Positions 16,941 to 19,522 of a stretch of 19,522 nucleotides of DNA are shown here, piece by piece. The translations under genes were made by a program, and so were the position numbers. The notes beneath the pieces were generated by a model. That model saw only the letters and a program-made list of their open reading frames with translations, was not told the origin of the DNA and searched no databases. Source of the DNA: an uncultured Collinsella sp. Lineage in GTDB: Bacteria > Actinomycetota > Coriobacteriia > Coriobacteriales > Coriobacteriaceae. The stretch spans positions 1-19,522 of the forward strand of contig UQKY01000044.1 in the NCBI GenBank assembly GCA_900541785.1, in the 5' to 3' direction. The stretch's first letter is position 1. Every line of letters begins with the position of its first letter.

Positions 16941-17193
16941 GCTGGCCTCCAAAATCGGAGCATTCGACGCTTACGACCAGCATCCCGCACCGCCAAGGCC
17001 ACGGCAACGCAATCCGTAGCAATAGCCGCAAAGTTTCTTGTTGACAAAAGCTGTCGAAAACCTCAACAACTCCCCTACCAGCACTTTCTCTGAGCTTTTT
17101 TGTCGAATAATCTTTTGCCCTTCCACCAACCCGCCAACTAACCAAAAGCTGGCCAAAAGCTTGACGGAAATTGTGAAGACAGAGACCCCACAC
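16941..17193. other. Gene-free, AT-richer leader region
   Basis: There is no supported gene here; two minus-strand frames of 74-99 codons begin in or next to the terminator hairpin and have no ribosome binding site. The stretch is visibly richer in A/T than its neighbours. It contains two copies of TGTCGAA (17053 and 17101 areas), a GACAAAAGCTGTC near-palindrome (17043-17055), and CCAAAAGCT twice, 11 bases apart (17142-17150, 17153-17161). It is the probable 5' control region of the small membrane protein gene, but I could not fix a promoter. Confidence 0.4.
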
Positions 17194-17224
17194 AAAAACG
17201 TGCCGCCCCAAAAGGGGCGGCACG
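17194..17224 (-). terminator. Strong intrinsic terminator downstream of rubrerythrin
   Basis: A perfect 11-bp stem, CGTGCCGCCCC (17199-17209) with 17214-17224, has a 4-base loop. It is followed on the minus strand by TTTTTGTG. It ends transcripts coming from rubrerythrin after they pass the 36-bp inverted repeat. Confidence 0.9.
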
Positions 17225-17272
17225 CAAACTTCTAATCAGCTTTTCTGTAGCGAGCACGCAACGACCCAACGC

Positions 17273-17372
17273 CGGGGCGCGGGGCGGGAGGCCGGATTGC
17301 CTTCCCTCAACGCGACCCTGCGAAGCCGTGAGCGGGGAGGGAAGGCAATCCGGCCTCCCGCCCCGCGCCCCG
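17273..17372. repeat. Perfect 36-bp inverted repeat, 28-base loop
   Basis: The arms at 17273-17308 and 17337-17372 are exact reverse complements over 36 bases, very GC-rich, with a CCGGATTGCC core. The loop (17309-17336) reads AACGCGACCCTGCGAAGC and on. The repeat begins 16 bases past the rubrerythrin stop on the minus strand. It lacks a T-run, and a separate intrinsic terminator stands 48 bases further on, so it is not simply the terminator. A palindromic intergenic repeat element is the best description. Confidence 0.9.
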
Positions 17373-17388
17373 CAGCCAGCGCCAAGCG

Positions 17389-17928
17389 CTAGTAGTTCAC
17401 CACCTGCTCCTCAAAGTACGCCTTCGGGTGGTTACAAACCGGACACACCTCGGGCGCCTCGGCGCCCACATGCAGGTGCCCGCAGTTCAGGCACTTCCAC
17501 ACCTTCACGCCCTCGCGCTCAAACACCTCGCCCGACTCAATGCGCTCGACAAGCTTGTTGTAGCGCTCCTCGTGAGCCTTCTCGACAGTACCGACGCCAC
17601 GGAACTTTGCGGCGATCTCGGTAAAGCCCTCCTCCTCGGCGGTCTTGGCGAACTCGTCGTACATCGTGGTCCACTCGTAGTTCTCGCCCGCAGCGGCATC
17701 ACGCAAGTTGTCCAGGGTGTCGGGAACGGCGCCGTCATGCAGATACTTAAACCACAGCTTGGCGTGCTCGGACTCGTTGCCCGCCGTCTCGGCAAAGATA
17801 TTCGAGATCTGAACGTAGCCATCCTTCTTGGCCTTAGATGCGTAGTAGCGATACTTGGTATGCGCCTGGGACTCACCGGCAAAAGCGGTCTCGAGGTTCT
17901 TCTTGGTTTGAGAATTCTCAAAATCCAT
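17389..17928 (-). CDS. rbr: Rubrerythrin
   Basis: A 179-residue peroxide-reducing non-haem iron protein of anaerobes. The N-terminal ferritin-like four-helix domain supplies the di-iron ligands (E19, the E-x2-H pair at 52-55 in NESEHA, a Glu near 82-85 in ENYEW, and E116-x2-H119 in EKAH). The C-terminal rubredoxin-like domain has C146-x2-C149 and C162-x2-C165 in KCLNCG and VCPVCNHP. Together they pass electrons to hydrogen peroxide. Length is usual. The ATG at 17928 was chosen because it begins MDFENSQTKKNL as in relatives, with AAGGGA about 9 bases upstream. It lies downstream of the mutY-like gene and has its own likely promoter. Confidence 0.96.
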   Translation of the reverse strand: MDFENSQTKKNLETAFAGESQAHTKYRYYASKAKKDGYVQISNIFAETAGNESEHAKLWFKYLHDGAVPDTLDNLRDAAAGENYEWTTMYDEFAKTAEEEGFTEIAAKFRGVGTVEKAHEERYNKLVERIESGEVFEREGVKVWKCLNCGHLHVGAEAPEVCPVCNHPKAYFEEQVVNY

Positions 17929-18002
17929 AGGTGTACTTCCCTTCAACACATGCCGCCCGTAGGCTTCGAGCAGCCTTGTCTTTAGGATGCCCTCATGTCG
18001 AA

Positions 18003-18031
18003 AATCTAAACCTTACAATCCTGTTTTTCAG
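18003..18031 (-). promoter_or_regulatory. rbr: Probable rubrerythrin promoter
   Basis: On the minus strand CTGAAA (18031-18026), exactly 17 bases, then TAGATT (18008-18003) match the -35 and -10 consensus at four of six positions each. The site lies in the gap between the mutY-like gene and rubrerythrin. The flanking DNA is AT-richer than average. Confidence 0.4.
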
Positions 18032-18042
18032 ATTCGGGTGGG

Positions 18043-18948
18043 CTACACGCTTAGCCAGCGGTCACCCTCCACGCGGCAAAAGCCCTCACGCTCCAAGTCG
18101 GCCAAAATGCCTGCGACAAGATCGTGATCGACCGGCTCGCGGCCTGCTGCCGCCTCCATTTCGTTGACACCCGCCACGGCCTCGGCGAGCGTGATGCCCG
18201 CCGGCTGTCCATCGCGCGCAGCCAGCAGCATGCGCACAATATGGGCACGCTTTTGGCGACGCGAGCCCTCAAACTTGGACTGACGGCTATAGCTCGCCGA
18301 GCGCCTGGACGGATTGGGCAGCGTCTTCTTAAGATACGCGCCATAATCCAGCAGCGCGTAATACCATGCGCGCGGTGTGTCGGCATCATCGAGCGGCACG
18401 GCAAAGGGAGCGACCTCATCCGCCGTCGCACCGGGAGCCGCCGGACAGGCGGCCTGAATCAACGGCACCAGCTCGCGATCGGGAACGGCCGGCACATCGG
18501 GAAAGAAATGATGCAGAAAGACCGTGCGCACGTTGGTCTCCAGATACACACCCGGCAGATCGAACGCAAACGATCGGATGCCCTGCGCCGTCGCCGGGCC
18601 AATACCGGGCAGGGCGACCAAGTCGCGCGTCTCACGTGGAAACTCCCCACCCCAGTCTTCCATAACGCACTGAGCGGCTCTATGAAGCGCCAGGGCGCGG
18701 CGATTGTAGCCCATCCCCTGCCACGCATCCAAGACATCGGAAGGGGCGGCCTGAGCGAGTGCCTGTACGGTCGGAAAGCGGTCGAGCCACGCGGGCATAC
18801 GCGTCTCCACACGCGGCACCTGCGTTTGCTGCAGCATAACCTCGGAAAGCCAAATAATGTACGGGTCGCGCGTGCGGCGCCACGGAAGGTCGCGATAACG
18901 CAGGACCCCTTCCGAACGAATCATCGAACGAAAGGGGTCCTGAATCAT
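18043..18948 (-). CDS. MutY-like HhH-GPD DNA glycosylase without Fe-S cluster
   Basis: A 301-residue protein of the MutY/adenine-glycosylase branch. It has WRRTRDPYIIWLSEVMLQQTQV (Glu36 aligns with the MutY catalytic Glu), a helix-hairpin-helix LPGIGPATA (113-121) and LETNVRTVFLHHFF. Two departures stand out: the position of the catalytic Asp is Glu137, and the four-cysteine 4Fe-4S loop is replaced by DYGAYLKKTLPNPSRRSASYSRQSKFEGS. The C-terminus (about 230-301) looks like a small helical/winged domain, not the Nudix-like 8-oxoG reader of MutY. A/G mismatch activity is therefore uncertain. The ATG at 18948 has AAGGAG about 9 bases upstream. It is 21 bases after the Rrf2 gene and almost certainly in its operon. 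Confidence 0.82.
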   Translation of the reverse strand: MIQDPFRSMIRSEGVLRYRDLPWRRTRDPYIIWLSEVMLQQTQVPRVETRMPAWLDRFPTVQALAQAAPSDVLDAWQGMGYNRRALALHRAAQCVMEDWGGEFPRETRDLVALPGIGPATAQGIRSFAFDLPGVYLETNVRTVFLHHFFPDVPAVPDRELVPLIQAACPAAPGATADEVAPFAVPLDDADTPRAWYYALLDYGAYLKKTLPNPSRRSASYSRQSKFEGSRRQKRAHIVRMLLAARDGQPAGITLAEAVAGVNEMEAAAGREPVDHDLVAGILADLEREGFCRVEGDRWLSV

Positions 18949-18969
18949 AGCTATGCTCCTTATGCGGCG

Positions 18970-19455
18970 CTATTCCTCCCGGCAAGCGCACGCACAGGTG
19001 GCGTACTCGGGAAACGCATTGCGGTCGGCGAACTTGGAATCGACGGCCGGAAACTGGCGGTGAGCGACGATATCGCCCAGCGAAACGGAATCGAGGTAGT
19101 CGCGCATCAGCGCTTGAGCTCCGGCCCACAGGGGATGATAACAGCACGTGCCCATGCGTGCACAGTCGCCATCGGGCGCGGTGCAATCGTTCATGACCAT
19201 GGGGCCCTGAACGGCCTCAACGACCTGGCGGATGGTGACATCGTCGGGGCTGACCTTAAGACGCATGCCGCCATGGACGCCACGCAGGCTCTCCACAATA
19301 CCGGCCTGAACCAAACCATGCTGAATCGAACGGGCAAACGAATACGGGACATTGACCTCTTCGGCGGCGGTGCGAACAGAAAGCAGACGCTCCGGGTCCT
19401 CGGCAAGCATCGCGAGCATGCGAAGGGCGTAATCAGTCTTCCTCGATATGTCCAT
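18970..19455 (-). CDS. Rrf2-family transcriptional regulator with Fe-S-type cysteines
   Basis: A 161-residue regulator. The winged helix (about 1-80) begins MDISRKTDYALRMLAMLAED and includes the LRGVHGGMRL wing typical of Rrf2/IscR/NsrR proteins. C91, C98 and C104 (C-x6-C-x5-C) are close to the three cluster ligands of IscR and NsrR, which use a C-x5-C-type spacing. C105 is extra, and the C-terminus ends in CACACREE (C154, C156, C158). Relatives sense Fe-S status, nitric oxide or redox state. The ATG at 19455 has AAAGGGG 5 bases upstream. It is the first gene of a pair with the mutY-like gene; rubrerythrin is next. Which signal it senses is unknown. Confidence 0.9.
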   Translation of the reverse strand: MDISRKTDYALRMLAMLAEDPERLLSVRTAAEEVNVPYSFARSIQHGLVQAGIVESLRGVHGGMRLKVSPDDVTIRQVVEAVQGPMVMNDCTAPDGDCARMGTCCYHPLWAGAQALMRDYLDSVSLGDIVAHRQFPAVDSKFADRNAFPEYATCACACREE

Positions 19456-19522
19456 TTTTCCCCTTTCAAGACGATATGAGAAAGCCATTTGGGTCGCCTC
19501 CCCCGCGGCGCAGCTTCTTTCC

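Noticed and set aside
16924..17223. 99- and 74-codon minus-strand frames upstream of the small membrane protein
   Set aside because: Their starts fall in or beside the rubrerythrin terminator hairpin, and no ribosome binding site is present.
17273..17372. The 36-bp inverted repeat as a third copy of elements A/B
   Set aside because: It shares ATTGCC/GGCAAT letters but lacks the GG/GA internal loop, the bulge and the conserved flanks.

Overview
The window is high-GC DNA (roughly 60 % G+C by eye) that looks like a chromosomal segment of a Coriobacteriia actinobacterium, most likely Collinsella or a close relative. That placement is an inference from overall gene content, codon bias, protein style and the type of intergenic repeats. 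It was not tested by any search. Fourteen of the fifteen genes recognised lie on the minus strand; only a GntR-type regulator reads on the plus strand. No rRNA, tRNA, CRISPR array, transposase or phage gene was seen.

Left part (1-2900): an intergenic repeat block; a FrlB-like SIS-domain sugar-phosphate protein (minus) divergent from a GntR/UTRA regulator (plus), with repeated operator-like half-sites between them; then a phosphinothricin-acetyltransferase-like GNAT gene convergent with the regulator. Middle (2900-10400), all minus: low-specificity threonine aldolase, a PAP2 membrane phosphatase, the transcription-repair coupling factor Mfd, and a permuted ATP-grasp (glutathionylspermidine-synthase-like) protein. 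Next (10400-14400): a zinc-ribbon single-pass membrane protein with an unknown outer domain, endonuclease III (Nth) and an ABC exporter half-transporter. Right part (14400-19522): RmuC, a DNA-binding regulator that starts at TTG, a small one-TM protein, rubrerythrin, a MutY-like glycosylase and an Rrf2-family regulator.

Functionally, four genes belong to DNA repair or genome maintenance (mfd, nth, rmuC, mutY-like). Two more (rubrerythrin and an Rrf2 regulator with Fe-S-type cysteines) fit oxidative or iron-sulfur stress in an anaerobe. The divergent SIS/GntR pair looks like a self-contained sugar-amine or sugar-phosphate locus whose transporter and kinase are not in view.

The most interesting non-gene signal is a pair of structured intergenic elements, at about 151-270 and 4941-5060. 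They share flanks and an internal loop, while their stem sequences differ by paired, compensatory changes. All non-Watson-Crick pairs are G-U if read on the plus strand. This looks like a repeated structured RNA or REP/MITE-like family. Other signals are a perfect 36-bp inverted repeat after rubrerythrin, a duplicated terminator tail, and short GTCCCC/CTGTCC repeats.
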